DNA of 34,733 nucleotides from Armatimonas sp043757465 (GTDB lineage: Bacteria; Armatimonadota; Armatimonadia; Armatimonadales; Armatimonadaceae), in assembly GCF_043757465.1 (NCBI RefSeq), contig NZ_JAYVPL010000010.1, positions 1-34,733 on the forward strand. Reading direction: 5' to 3'. Every line of letters starts with the position of its first letter. The stretch's first letter is position 1. Made by a program: the position numbers and the translations under genes. The notes beneath the pieces are model-generated. The model worked only from the letters and a program-made list of their open reading frames with translations. It was not told where the DNA came from and made no database searches. Shown here in pieces: positions 1 through 7,050 of the stretch.

Positions 1-54
1 TTTATCCAGAGCGTCTATAATGCGTTGTCGAAGGTCGAGGGAGAGTGCTTTCAT
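1..54 (-). CDS. IS630-family transposase, N-terminal fragment (runs off window)
   Basis: The reverse complement starts at ATG (54-52) and reads MKALSLDLRQRIIDALDK to the window edge. This is the typical opening of IS630/Tc1-mariner transposases, which begin with a helix-turn-helix (family pattern M-K-x-x-S-x-D-L-R-x-R-I). Only 18 codons are visible, so the DDE catalytic domain and intactness cannot be judged. Codon use is GC-rich, unlike the low-GC sequence that follows. The family call rests on this short motif alone. Confidence 0.7.
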   Translation of the reverse strand, partial: MKALSLDLRQRIIDALDK

Positions 55-98
55 GCCGACAGGATACCTCGCCCGCCATACTTCTGACGAAGACTATA
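1..98. mobile_element. Terminal part of an IS630-type insertion sequence
   Basis: The transposase start lies at 54 and points off the window, so this is the 5' end of the element. Composition drops sharply after about position 98, beside a TATA at 95-98. IS630 elements insert at and duplicate TA, so the junction is inferred to lie at 95-98. The other end and its inverted repeat are outside the window, so the exact terminus is unproven. Confidence 0.5.
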
Positions 99-325
99 AA
101 GAGTGTGGAATCGAAAAGGAAGTATGTTGCACACTAGTTTGTAGGTTGGAAGGTAGTGTACCTCCAGAATGTGCTCCTGATATCAGAAAAAAAACAGTTT
201 GCGGCTCATCGGGAGAGGACGCCTGTAAAACAAAAAATAAAGATTGTCAATCTATGTGGGAAGACAATGTTGGTCATTGTAGGACATATATATCGCATGT
301 TGATTGTTATAAGTGTAGTAAATGA
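98..325 (+). pseudogene. 3' remnant of a Cys-rich protein gene, apparently cut by the IS element
   Basis: An open frame runs through the element end (from 20 or 53) to TGA at 323-325. Only the part after about position 98 has the low-GC character of its surroundings. It encodes about 75 residues with ten or so cysteines, including a CC pair and several C-x(3-8)-C spacings, and ends YKCSK. The apparent ATG starts at 20 and 53 lie inside the IS end, so they are probably not native; the gene most likely began upstream before the insertion. A Cys-rich C-terminus followed by a small acidic ORF resembles the toxin tip and immunity gene of polymorphic toxins, but no family was recognised. It could also be a complete small secreted protein read from 53. 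Confidence 0.45.
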
Positions 326-404
326 TCTCATTACGTAATTAAAAGGGATAAAAAAGTAATAAAAAATGAATGAAAGATGGAAGTAATTAAAAATCGGAGA
401 TTTA

Positions 405-671
405 ATTAAAATAGTAAAAATACCAAGCTATTATAATGAATATACTTACACTTATGACGAAAATATAAGCATTATAGATAAATATAAATATTTGATAGAG
501 AATGATATATGTTTATTAGTGGGTAATATTGATGAATATGGGAATCCATGGGTGGAATTTGAGATAAATGAATTAGATATCGGAGTAGTATACTACTCTA
601 TGGGAGTGGGGCAATACGCTATGGCAGTTAATGCAGTCAATGATGATTCTTGGGAATATGCCCAAGAATGA
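405..671 (+). CDS. Small acidic protein without a standard start codon, possible immunity-type protein
   Basis: This 88-codon frame is rich in Tyr, Asp, Glu and Ile, with plausible globular patterns such as YLIENDICLLVG and GNPWVEFEINELDIG. It uses low-GC codons like the fragment upstream. No in-frame ATG, GTG or TTG occurs near the 5' end; in-frame TAA closes the frame just upstream. GGAG at 396-399 is followed 5 nt later by ATT at 405, so ATT is the best-placed start; otherwise the gene has lost its 5' end through a small indel. Size, acidity and position behind a Cys-rich gene end suggest an immunity protein, but this is inference and no family was recognised. Confidence 0.5.
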   Translation: MKIVKIPSYYNEYTYTYDENISIIDKYKYLIENDICLLVGNIDEYGNPWVEFEINELDIGVVYYSMGVGQYAMAVNAVNDDSWEYAQE

Positions 672-831
672 GTCCGTAAAATATAAAGTAAGGGTTGTCG
701 TAGAGTTTTGAACTGCTTCGTCCCCGTCTCATTCTCCGCTGCACATCGTGAAGAAATTAGTCAACTTTTAGAAATACAAATTTGAGGACGATTTTACATC
801 ACAAACCGACTCAGGACAAAGGTGAAATTGA

Positions 832-1368
832 TTGGTTGCACTTTTTATCGCTCATGATGACTATTACTACCTTACGGAGAGCATCCACACTCTCCAAAGT
901 AGACTACCTTCGTTCGTCTTCGTCAATCGCATTCCCTTCTTCGGCGAACCTGGAGATTGGCCGAAGACGGTAGAGGTAGTGGAAGCGGCGGGGGCGACGG
1001 TTATCGTAGGGGAGTGGCACGGGGAGATCGAGCACAGGACAGCAGCGGGGGAACATTTGCTTTCCCTTGGCTACACCCACGCCCTCCTCCCCGACGGAGA
1101 CGAGATCATCGAACCACGCCTCCTCGACACACTCCTCAAGATCGCCGAGCACGACCTGGCCGACACTGTCTCGGTCTGCTGGGACACCTACTGGAAAACG
1201 CCACAGTACGTCATCCGCCCCAGAGAACCCTTTACCCCCTGCTACCTCGCCAACCTCAAAGTCGCCAAGCCCGTCGCAGGACACCAGTATCGGGGCGGCA
1301 GGCACCTGCACCTGGGCGAAGACTACGGCATCGTCCATCATCTTTCGTGGGTCGGGCCATATGAGTAG
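832..1368 (+). pseudogene. Glycosyltransferase-like protein, C-terminally truncated
   Basis: The 178-residue frame begins at TTG directly after an in-frame TGA and opens with VALFIAHDDYYYLTESI, a first beta-strand pattern of GT-A/GT2-like nucleotide-sugar transferases. HALLPDGDEII around residues 84-94 fits the acidic metal-binding (DxD-like) strand. It stops at HHLSWVGPYE, where related proteins in my recollection continue with further helices. The missing ATG and ribosome site, the early stop and the low-GC scrap on its 5' side suggest a gene eroded at both ends. The body keeps host-like codon use, so decay is recent or a short product is still made. Family assignment is moderate; activity is doubtful. 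Confidence 0.5.
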
Positions 1369-1377
1369 TGGAAGTAG

Positions 1378-1412
1378 TTGACGGACGCGGCGGGGTGGGC
1401 GATAATCAAGAC
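1378..1412 (+). promoter_or_regulatory. Near-consensus sigma70-type promoter for a leaderless operon
   Basis: TTGACG (1378-1383) and GATAAT (1401-1406) are separated by exactly 17 bp, each one mismatch from consensus. The -10 ends 6 nt before the ATG at 1413, so transcription should start at or next to the A of the start codon. There is no Shine-Dalgarno. It would drive the whole oxidoreductase operon. Confidence 0.8.
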
Positions 1413-2384
1413 ATGACCAAACTCAAAGCAGGAGTGATCGGCGCAGGGGGGATGGGCTCGACCCACGCGCGGGGCTGGGCGAAGGCCGAGGGCTTCACGC
1501 TGGCAGCCATTGCGGATGTGGATTTTCCCAAGGCGGAGGCGCTGGCGAGCAAGCACGGCGCGAGTGCGTTTGGCTCCGTCGAGGCACTTTTTGCTTCGGG
1601 AGTAGAGGTGGTGAGTGTCTGTTTGCCCAGCGATCTGCACCGGAGCATCACCGAGCAGGCACTGGCGGCGGGCTGTCACGTGCTGTGCGAGAAGCCGATG
1701 GCGCTGAGCGTGACGGACTGCGACTCCATGATCACGGCGGCGAAGACGGCAGGGAGACTGCTCTCCGTGGCGCAGGTGGTGCGCTTTTTCCCGGAGTTCG
1801 CCAATGCCCATAGTCTCGTGAAAAATGGGGACGTTGGTAAGCCCGCTGTGATCCGAACACGGCGTGGTGGTGGCTTTCCTGGCTGGTCGAGCTGGTTTGG
1901 CGATCAGGCGCAGTCCGGCGGGATTCTCTTTGACCTCGCGGTGCATGACATTGACTGGTTGCTCTGGACGTTTGGCCCAGCGGAGCGGGTCTATGCCAAG
2001 GGCCTCACCGAGCGCGGCTTTGAGCGGCTTGACCACGCGCTTATCACGCTGCGTCACACCAGCGGCGCGATCAGCCACACGGAAGTGACCTGGGCCGATC
2101 CCAAGGGCGGCGGCGCGACTTTTGAGATCGCAGGCGACGCGGGGCTGCTCTCTCACGACTCCCGCAAAGAAGTCTCCCTGAGCTTCCGCACCGAGACACG
2201 CACCAGCACGGGGCGTCCGCTGATCCCCTCCGACGATCCCTACGACAAACAAATTGCGGCCTTTGCTCGTGCCATCACCCGCGGCGCCCTTCTGGCGGTG
2301 ACGGCGGAAGAAGCCCGCGATGCCGTGGCAGTGGCTGCCGCCGCCCGAGAATCATTGAAGACTGGCCGCGCGATAACACTCTAA
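1413..2384 (+). CDS. Gfo/Idh/MocA family oxidoreductase (first copy)
   Basis: Probable NAD(P)-dependent sugar or inositol dehydrogenase of 323 residues, the usual family size. The N-terminal Rossmann fold shows GVIGAGGMGSTHARGWAK; the family's E-K-P motif appears as CEKPMAL near residue 93; the C-terminal alpha/beta domain contains FDLAVHDIDWLLW, whose His is the usual catalytic-site region. The ATG at 1413 is chosen over an in-frame GTG at 1368 because it begins the Rossmann strand and is correctly placed behind the promoter. It is the first gene of a close-packed operon that ends with a second paralogue at 4392. The substrate cannot be told from sequence. Confidence 0.9.
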   Translation: MTKLKAGVIGAGGMGSTHARGWAKAEGFTLAAIADVDFPKAEALASKHGASAFGSVEALFASGVEVVSVCLPSDLHRSITEQALAAGCHVLCEKPMALSVTDCDSMITAAKTAGRLLSVAQVVRFFPEFANAHSLVKNGDVGKPAVIRTRRGGGFPGWSSWFGDQAQSGGILFDLAVHDIDWLLWTFGPAERVYAKGLTERGFERLDHALITLRHTSGAISHTEVTWADPKGGGATFEIAGDAGLLSHDSRKEVSLSFRTETRTSTGRPLIPSDDPYDKQIAAFARAITRGALLAVTAEEARDAVAVAAAARESLKTGRAITL

Positions 2385-2396
2385 GGAAGTATGACG

Positions 2397-3539
2397 ATGT
2401 TCTCCTCCAACGCCTACACCCGCCGCCGTCAGTACTTGGCCTTGGCTGGCCTGGTCGGAAGTACAGCGCTGACAAGTACTGCGCTGATACTCGGAGTGTT
2501 CACACTCACGCTCCGAGCTTTCCCACCTCCAAACTCCGCGAAAAGTGCACGGGGGCTACGGCGTGTTGCCACCCTGCAAATGAGAGGGCGCCCTACGGCG
2601 GTGGCGTACCTGAACAACGACCGTATGGTGGTCGCGCTGATGGACGAGGGAGTGCGCTCCTGGCTAGAGTTCCGCTCCGTGGGGGGGCGAGTGCTGGAGC
2701 GTACCGTTGAGGCAGGGCGCGCACCGATCTACTCGCTCCACGTGGCACCGAGTGGCAAGGAGCTGGTCTTTGCCACGGATCGTCCCGATGGTAAGCTCTA
2801 CCGTTTAAACCTAACGAACTACCAGAGCCAAGTGCTCGCCACGGCACGCAACACGGGCAGCCCCTGGTGCCGCGCCGCCTACTCGCCTGATAGCCGAACG
2901 CTGGCGCTGCTTCAGGGCTACGATTATGTCACGCTACTAGACACCGCCACACTTCAGGAGCAGGGGCGCATTCCCTTGCAGCGGGAGCGAACCCCAACGC
3001 CGCAGGACTGCGCCGTGTCCGTGGCGTTCTCCCCGGACGGGCAGGAGCTTGCGCTTGGTGGGGTGATCTCCTTGCCAGAGCGTACAGGCGTGGTGCAGCT
3101 CTGGAACCTGGCGACCAAACGCCTGACCCAGACCTACCAGGGGTGTGGAATCAATGCGCTTGCCTTCTCCTCGGATGGCCAGTTTCTCGCCTCACGCAAC
3201 GACTACGGTGGGGGCGAGGTACACGAGAGGCAAAGTGGTAGGATAGTGCAGCAGCTCAGGGCCGAAGAGGACGCTTCCTCCTGGATCGCTCACCCCGAAA
3301 CTCGTGGTGGGACATTGCGTTTCATCCCTGGGACAAGTAAGATTATTATGGCAGGCGACGGGGAGGCGACGGTGACGGATGCACGTCTGGGCGGAAGCCA
3401 GGCAATTCTGCACACCTCGACCATGCCCACAGCACTCTCTCGGTACTACGGCGACTCCCATGCCGCCTGTTCGCCGGATGGCCAGTCTCTGGTACTCCAT
3501 AGCCATCAGCAGCTCTTTATCTTTAAGCGAGGAAAGTGA
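2397..3539 (+). CDS. Membrane-anchored WD40-like beta-propeller protein
   Basis: A 380-residue protein. An N-terminal basic segment (MFSSNAYTRRRQ) precedes a hydrophobic helix at about residues 13-40, so it is probably anchored with the rest outside the cytoplasm. The remainder has repeated propeller-like blades: YSPDSRTLALL, VAFSPDGQELALGG, LAFSSDGQFLAS and CSPDGQSLVLHS, each with the S-P/S-D-G-x turn typical of WD40/TolB-like repeats. The ATG at 2397 is preferred to 2391 because the two downstream paralogues start at the same MFS and because spacing to the GGA of AAGGAA is better. It lies 12 nt after the oxidoreductase. Specific function unknown; a binding or sensing scaffold is plausible. 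Confidence 0.75.
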   Translation: MFSSNAYTRRRQYLALAGLVGSTALTSTALILGVFTLTLRAFPPPNSAKSARGLRRVATLQMRGRPTAVAYLNNDRMVVALMDEGVRSWLEFRSVGGRVLERTVEAGRAPIYSLHVAPSGKELVFATDRPDGKLYRLNLTNYQSQVLATARNTGSPWCRAAYSPDSRTLALLQGYDYVTLLDTATLQEQGRIPLQRERTPTPQDCAVSVAFSPDGQELALGGVISLPERTGVVQLWNLATKRLTQTYQGCGINALAFSSDGQFLASRNDYGGGEVHERQSGRIVQQLRAEEDASSWIAHPETRGGTLRFIPGTSKIIMAGDGEATVTDARLGGSQAILHTSTMPTALSRYYGDSHAACSPDGQSLVLHSHQQLFIFKRGK

Positions 3540-3542
3540 AAT

Positions 3543-3980
3543 ATGTTCTCCCTCAACCTTTATACGCGTCGTCGCCAGCAAGGGGTTGCTCTTGTCGCGG
3601 CTCTCTCCGGAGTTCTCGTCGCCGTGCTGCTGGGGAGTCTTCCTCGGCAGGCCCAGCACTTCCGTCCCCGCCCAAAGGAGATTTCACAGGCTAGCTTTGG
3701 GCGAATCGCTCTCTCGCCGGATGGGACACGCCAGGTGGAGCTTATCGGAGGGCATGTGGTTTTCCGTGATCGCGCTACACAGAAGCTGCTGGCAGTCTAT
3801 ACGGACCATAATATTAAGGCAGTTCGTTTTACCCCAGGTGGCAGCGAGGTGCTTATTCATGTCCTGAGGACGCAGAGGACGCCCGGTACGGAGCTGCTAC
3901 AGCTCTCTGACCAGGTGGTCGTGCTGGATCCTCTCACCGGACAGAAAAAAGGCGAAGGCCCCTTCACCCTGACGCGCTAA
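3543..3980 (+). CDS. Small membrane-anchored paralogue of the WD40-like protein
   Basis: A 145-residue protein opening MFSLNLYTRRRQQ followed by a hydrophobic segment (VALVAALSGVLVAVLLG), the same leader as the preceding gene. The body keeps only one to two propeller-like blades, with IALSPDGTRQVELIGG and VRFTPGGSEVLIHV. It starts 3 nt after the previous stop and has a good GAGGAAAG ribosome site. It looks like a shortened duplicate; whether it pairs with the full propeller is unknown. No broken frame is seen, so it is called intact. Confidence 0.65.
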   Translation: MFSLNLYTRRRQQGVALVAALSGVLVAVLLGSLPRQAQHFRPRPKEISQASFGRIALSPDGTRQVELIGGHVVFRDRATQKLLAVYTDHNIKAVRFTPGGSEVLIHVLRTQRTPGTELLQLSDQVVVLDPLTGQKKGEGPFTLTR

Positions 3981-4007
3981 AAAGCGACACGGAGCAATGC
4001 AGTCCTC

Positions 4008-4388
4008 ATGTTCTCTCTGAACCCTTACACCCGCCAGCGCCAGCAGAAAGCTGCGGCTCTCTTTGTAACCTCTGGTGTGGCCACAGCTCTGCTCCTTCAG
4101 AGCGGTGCGCCGCGTTGGCAGTGCGCACCCCTCCTGGAAAATGTTCCTTCTCTCATGGGGCAGATGGATTTCCAGAGGAGCGAGATTCGGGTACAGGACT
4201 GCAAATCCCATGCTTTTGTGCGGACGATTCCTGTGCCTGTGGATCCGGCAGTGGAAAGAGTGGCGGGAACCTCCTGCTCAAAGGGAATGATTGAAGTGCA
4301 GGTGGAACGAACCGTGGCCGACTATGGCACGCACTGGCTGACGTTTGATCTGGCAAGCGGAAAACTCTTGACGAGCGTGAAACGATAA
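4008..4388 (+). CDS. Small membrane-anchored protein, third member of the MFSxNxYTR leader family
   Basis: A 126-residue protein with the shared start MFSLNPYTRQRQQK, then a hydrophobic stretch (AALFVTSGVATALLL). The remainder, about 85 residues, is predicted extracytoplasmic, contains three Cys and does not obviously resemble the propeller blades. The nearest Shine-Dalgarno-like GGAG lies about 13 nt upstream, so initiation may be weak. It ends 3 nt before the second oxidoreductase. No function recognised. Confidence 0.6.
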   Translation: MFSLNPYTRQRQQKAAALFVTSGVATALLLQSGAPRWQCAPLLENVPSLMGQMDFQRSEIRVQDCKSHAFVRTIPVPVDPAVERVAGTSCSKGMIEVQVERTVADYGTHWLTFDLASGKLLTSVKR

Positions 4389-4391
4389 ACT

Positions 4392-5384
4392 ATGCTGAAA
4401 ATTGGAATTCTCTCGACGGCGCACATGCACGCGGGAGCCTATGTGGCGGGCCTGCGCGGCTCGACCGAGGCGCAAATTGTGGGGCTCTGGGACGACGACA
4501 CCGTGCGCAAGGACGAGCGGGCGGCGGGCTTTGGGATCGCGGCCTACGAAACTCTGAATGGACTTCTGGATGCCTCCGACGCCGTGGTGATCTGCTCCGA
4601 AAATAGCAAGCACCGTGCGCTCACCGAGGCGGCGGCGGCGGCGGGTAAGCACGTGATCTCCGAGAAGCCGCTCGCGCCCAATGCCGACGACGCAAAGGCC
4701 ATGGTGGATGTCTGCGCCAAAGCGAAGGTGAAGCTCTACACGGCGTTTCCCTGCCGCTTCTCCCCGGCCTTCTGGCAGCTCAAGAGTGTGGTTGAGAGTG
4801 GCGATCTAGGCGAGATTCTGGCGGCACGGTGTACGAACCAGGGAATGTGTCCGGGCGGCTGGTTCATTGACACCAAGCTCTCCGGCGGCGGTGCCGTGAT
4901 GGACCACACGGTTCACGTCACGGACTTGCTGCGGACACTGCTCAAAGACGAAGCCCGCGAGGTCTACTGCGAGGCCAGCAACGGCTTCGCCCACTCGGAC
5001 TACGACGATGCGGGGATCTCTACGATTACCTTTGAGAGCGGTGTTTATGCGAGTTTAGATGCCTCGTGGTCCCGCCCCAAGAGCTTTCCGACTTGGGGCA
5101 ACGTGACGATGAGTGTGGTGGGCACCAAGGGCGTGATCGAGATGGACATGTTCGCCCAGGAGTCGGTGCTGTATTCGGATAAGACCAACAAAGTGAGCTA
5201 CCAGAACTGGGGGAGTAATATAGACGCGGGAATGGTGACAGCGTTTGTGAAAGCCTGCCAAGGCGACGAAGCTTCCCATAACTTACTCGCTTCTGGCATA
5301 GATGGCCTGCGCGCCGTCGAGGTGGTCGAGGCGGCGTATAAAAGTGTGGCAACTAACCAGCCTGCGCTGGTGGTACGGAGATAA
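4392..5384 (+). CDS. Gfo/Idh/MocA family oxidoreductase (second copy)
   Basis: A 330-residue probable NAD(P)-dependent oxidoreductase. The N-terminal strand is KIGILSTAHMHAGAYV, lacking the classic GxGxxG glycines seen in the first copy, so cofactor binding may differ. ISEKPLAPNADDA carries the E-K-P signature around residue 94, and GGGAVMDHTVHVTDLLR contains the C-terminal-domain His. The C-terminal domain includes GTKGVIEMDMF, a common family feature. It begins 3 nt after the previous stop, implying translational coupling. The two copies are quite diverged and likely act on different substrates, perhaps sequential steps, which is inference. Confidence 0.88.
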   Translation: MLKIGILSTAHMHAGAYVAGLRGSTEAQIVGLWDDDTVRKDERAAGFGIAAYETLNGLLDASDAVVICSENSKHRALTEAAAAAGKHVISEKPLAPNADDAKAMVDVCAKAKVKLYTAFPCRFSPAFWQLKSVVESGDLGEILAARCTNQGMCPGGWFIDTKLSGGGAVMDHTVHVTDLLRTLLKDEAREVYCEASNGFAHSDYDDAGISTITFESGVYASLDASWSRPKSFPTWGNVTMSVVGTKGVIEMDMFAQESVLYSDKTNKVSYQNWGSNIDAGMVTAFVKACQGDEASHNLLASGIDGLRAVEVVEAAYKSVATNQPALVVRR

Positions 5385-5386
5385 CC

Positions 5387-5674
5387 ATGCGCTCTCTTAA
5401 GCTGGCAGACTCCGCAGTCCAGGCGTGGCTAGCGGTGCTCCGTGGCTGGAGCCTGCGCGGCAATGAAATTGTTCGCACATTCGCGTTCCCCGACTTTGTC
5501 GCCGCGCTGCGCTTTGTCAACGCAATCGCCGAGGCCGCTGAAGCGGCTGACCATCATCCGGACATTGACATACGCTACAACAAAGTCACTCTGGCGCTCA
5601 CCACTCACGACTCGGGAGGATTGACCGAGAAAGACTTTGCGCTGGCCGCGCAGGCCGATACACTAGCGACGTGA
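5387..5674 (+). CDS. Pterin-4a-carbinolamine dehydratase family protein
   Basis: A 95-residue protein, the usual length. It has W-x-L-x-x-N-x-I-x-R-x-F-x-F-x-D-F, followed by DHHPDIDIRYNKVTLAL and LTTHDSGGLTEKDFALA, the conserved H-H-P and T-H-D blocks of PCD/DCoH proteins. These dehydrate 4a-hydroxytetrahydrobiopterin to recycle the pterin cofactor of aromatic amino acid hydroxylases. No hydroxylase is nearby, and many bacterial homologues stand apart from one, so the role here is open. It begins 2 nt after the oxidoreductase stop and overlaps the next gene by 4 nt. Confidence 0.9.
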   Translation: MRSLKLADSAVQAWLAVLRGWSLRGNEIVRTFAFPDFVAALRFVNAIAEAAEAADHHPDIDIRYNKVTLALTTHDSGGLTEKDFALAAQADTLAT

Positions 5675-6525
5675 AGTTTACGGTTCTTGCCGCGCACGAC
5701 GGTGTCGCCACGGTGGCCGGGTGGGAAAAGGCCATCGGGCAGTTTGTCGCGCTCAATGAGCCACTTTTGCGTTTGCGACAGAGCGACGGCACGGAGCTCT
5801 CAGTGAGTGCCTCTGTCTATGGCGTGCTCTTTAAAAAAGCCGTGCTTGAGGGCGAGGCTGTTGAGGCGGGGGAGCCTCTCGCCGTTCTGGCCGGAGTCAC
5901 AGAACCCCAAACCCAAGTTCCCTCGGAAAGTTTCTCGGACTACGCTCCTGTCGGCCCCGAGACTCGGCTGACTCCCACCGTGCATGAGCAGCGCCTCGCG
6001 CGCCACCACGCCGCCGCACTGACTCTCATTCCACACCAGGTCACAGGGCTGCCTGCCGAGCTCTCCGAAGTGCGCCGCTTACAAGGGAAATCCGGCGCGA
6101 GCCTCACTGCCTTCCTCATTGCCGCTGTCGCTGCCGCACTGAAGGCCCACCCACGCTTCAACGCCGCATGGCTTGCCGCTGACGATATCCGGCTCCGGCA
6201 CAACGTCAATATCTGCTTGCCACAGCAGGATGGCACGTTCCCGGTGCTTTTTGATGCCGATAGAAGAAGCGTTTTAGCTGTCTCTCGGGAGCTCGAAAAT
6301 CTTGAGGCGCTTCCCACACGGGGCGCAACTTTTACCCTCACAGTGGGCAATGCGAGCACCCAAACACCGATTCTGCACACGCCCCAAGCCGCGCATCTCT
6401 ATATTGGTTCCACAGGAATCCTCACCCTCGCCCACGACCCACGCCTCGCGGATAGCTTCGCCGCTGTTTTGCTGTTGCAGGAAATCCAGCGCAACCTAGA
6501 GGAAACACGCTTTTTGTTTGTTTAG
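5671..6525 (+). CDS. E2 acyltransferase-like protein with lost catalytic residues
   Basis: A 284-residue protein starting at GTG that overlaps the previous stop (GTGA). Residues 1-75 resemble a biotinyl/lipoyl domain (GVLFKKAVLEGEAVEAGEPL matches the second half), but the D-K-A lipoylation site is absent. Residues about 105-284 follow the 2-oxoacid dehydrogenase acyltransferase fold in order: TAFLIAAVAAALKAHPRFNA, NVNICLPQQDGTFPVLFDAD, GATFTLTVGN, PQAAHLYIGS. The active-site block, normally D-H-R-x-x-D-G, reads DPRLADS, with Pro for the catalytic His. It is therefore probably not a working lipoate-dependent acyltransferase. No E1 or E3 gene is nearby. A structural or acyl-CoA-binding role is only a guess. 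Confidence 0.75.
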   Translation: MKFTVLAAHDGVATVAGWEKAIGQFVALNEPLLRLRQSDGTELSVSASVYGVLFKKAVLEGEAVEAGEPLAVLAGVTEPQTQVPSESFSDYAPVGPETRLTPTVHEQRLARHHAAALTLIPHQVTGLPAELSEVRRLQGKSGASLTAFLIAAVAAALKAHPRFNAAWLAADDIRLRHNVNICLPQQDGTFPVLFDADRRSVLAVSRELENLEALPTRGATFTLTVGNASTQTPILHTPQAAHLYIGSTGILTLAHDPRLADSFAAVLLLQEIQRNLEETRFLFV

Positions 6526-6986
6526 ACCCCTAGGCCCTTGATACGCCCGATCCGTTCCTGAATGCGCTTGATCTCGCTCTGCCGGTGGTGCACCCAGTCG
6601 TCCCAGAGCTTGCCGGTACTGGGGAGGCGCTCTTTGGCGATGGCAAGACCTTTGAGGGTATACTCAAACTGCTCGGCTAGAAGCGTACCCTGCTGGAAAA
6701 CGGTGAGCTTGTAGCGGTGAGTCCAAGTGACAAACGGGCCTTCGACCTGTTGCAGAGCGAAGAGGCGTGGAGAGTCTAGCTCGCTCACGGTGGCCGTGAT
6801 ATCCCCCCACGGGCCGCCGCGAAAGAGCACGAGCGCCCCAACACTCTGCGCCACGCCCGTCGCCTCTTCTTTCTGATCGTCGGGGCAGACACGGGCGTAG
6901 TTGCTCAGATCTGTTATGAAGGCGAAGATAGCTTCCGGAGGGCGCTCGATATAGAGCTGGTACTGGCGGCGAATGGGTGAGGACAC
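6522..6986 (-). CDS. SRPBCC (START/polyketide-cyclase-like) family protein
   Basis: A 154-residue protein. It opens RRQYQLYIERPPEAIFAFIT, the beta-strand plus P-x-x-x-F/V-W/F pattern that begins SRPBCC helix-grip folds, followed by DLSNYARVCP. Later strands (ITATVSEL, THRYKLTVF) and a C-terminal amphipathic helix fit a hydrophobic-ligand-binding cavity. The start is GTG; the next gene diverges 64 bp away. Its stop overlaps that of the E2-like gene by 4 nt on the opposite strand. Ligand unknown. Confidence 0.75.
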   Translation of the reverse strand: MSSPIRRQYQLYIERPPEAIFAFITDLSNYARVCPDDQKEEATGVAQSVGALVLFRGGPWGDITATVSELDSPRLFALQQVEGPFVTWTHRYKLTVFQQGTLLAEQFEYTLKGLAIAKERLPSTGKLWDDWVHHRQSEIKRIQERIGRIKGLGV

Positions 6987-6993
6987 AGCTCCT

Positions 6994-6999
6994 ATTTTA
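6994..6999 (-). promoter_or_regulatory. -10 hexamer of a probable leaderless promoter
   Basis: On the minus strand TAAAAT (6999-6994) lies 7 nt before the GTG start at 6986. TTGGTT is found 16 bp upstream as a weak -35. The AGGAG between the -10 and the GTG is too close to the start for a normal ribosome site, so a leaderless transcript is the simpler reading. Confidence 0.5.
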
Positions 7000-7050
7000 T
7001 CCTATGTGATGCCGTAACCAACGGGAGCGAATTTCCGTCTCTGTTTCAGG

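Larger units (their letters stand above)
2397..4046 (+). repeat. Three dispersed copies of a 36-40 bp 5' coding repeat
   Basis: The first dozen codons of three consecutive genes (from 2397, 3543 and 4008) are near-identical, encoding MFS-(S/L)-N-x-Y-T-R-(R/Q)-R-Q. The following sequence diverges quickly. Tandem duplication with conservation restricted to the cytoplasmic leader suggests a functional or recombination constraint on that segment. Confidence 0.7.

Noticed and set aside
904..1341. Long antisense ORF opposite the glycosyltransferase-like gene
   Set aside because: Mirror of a GC-rich gene; no ribosome site and no protein-like motif, whereas the plus frame shows GT-A motifs.
1338..2252. 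304-codon ORF antisense to the first oxidoreductase
   Set aside because: The plus strand has complete Gfo/Idh/MocA motifs; the antisense product is Arg/Ala/His-rich without a recognisable pattern.
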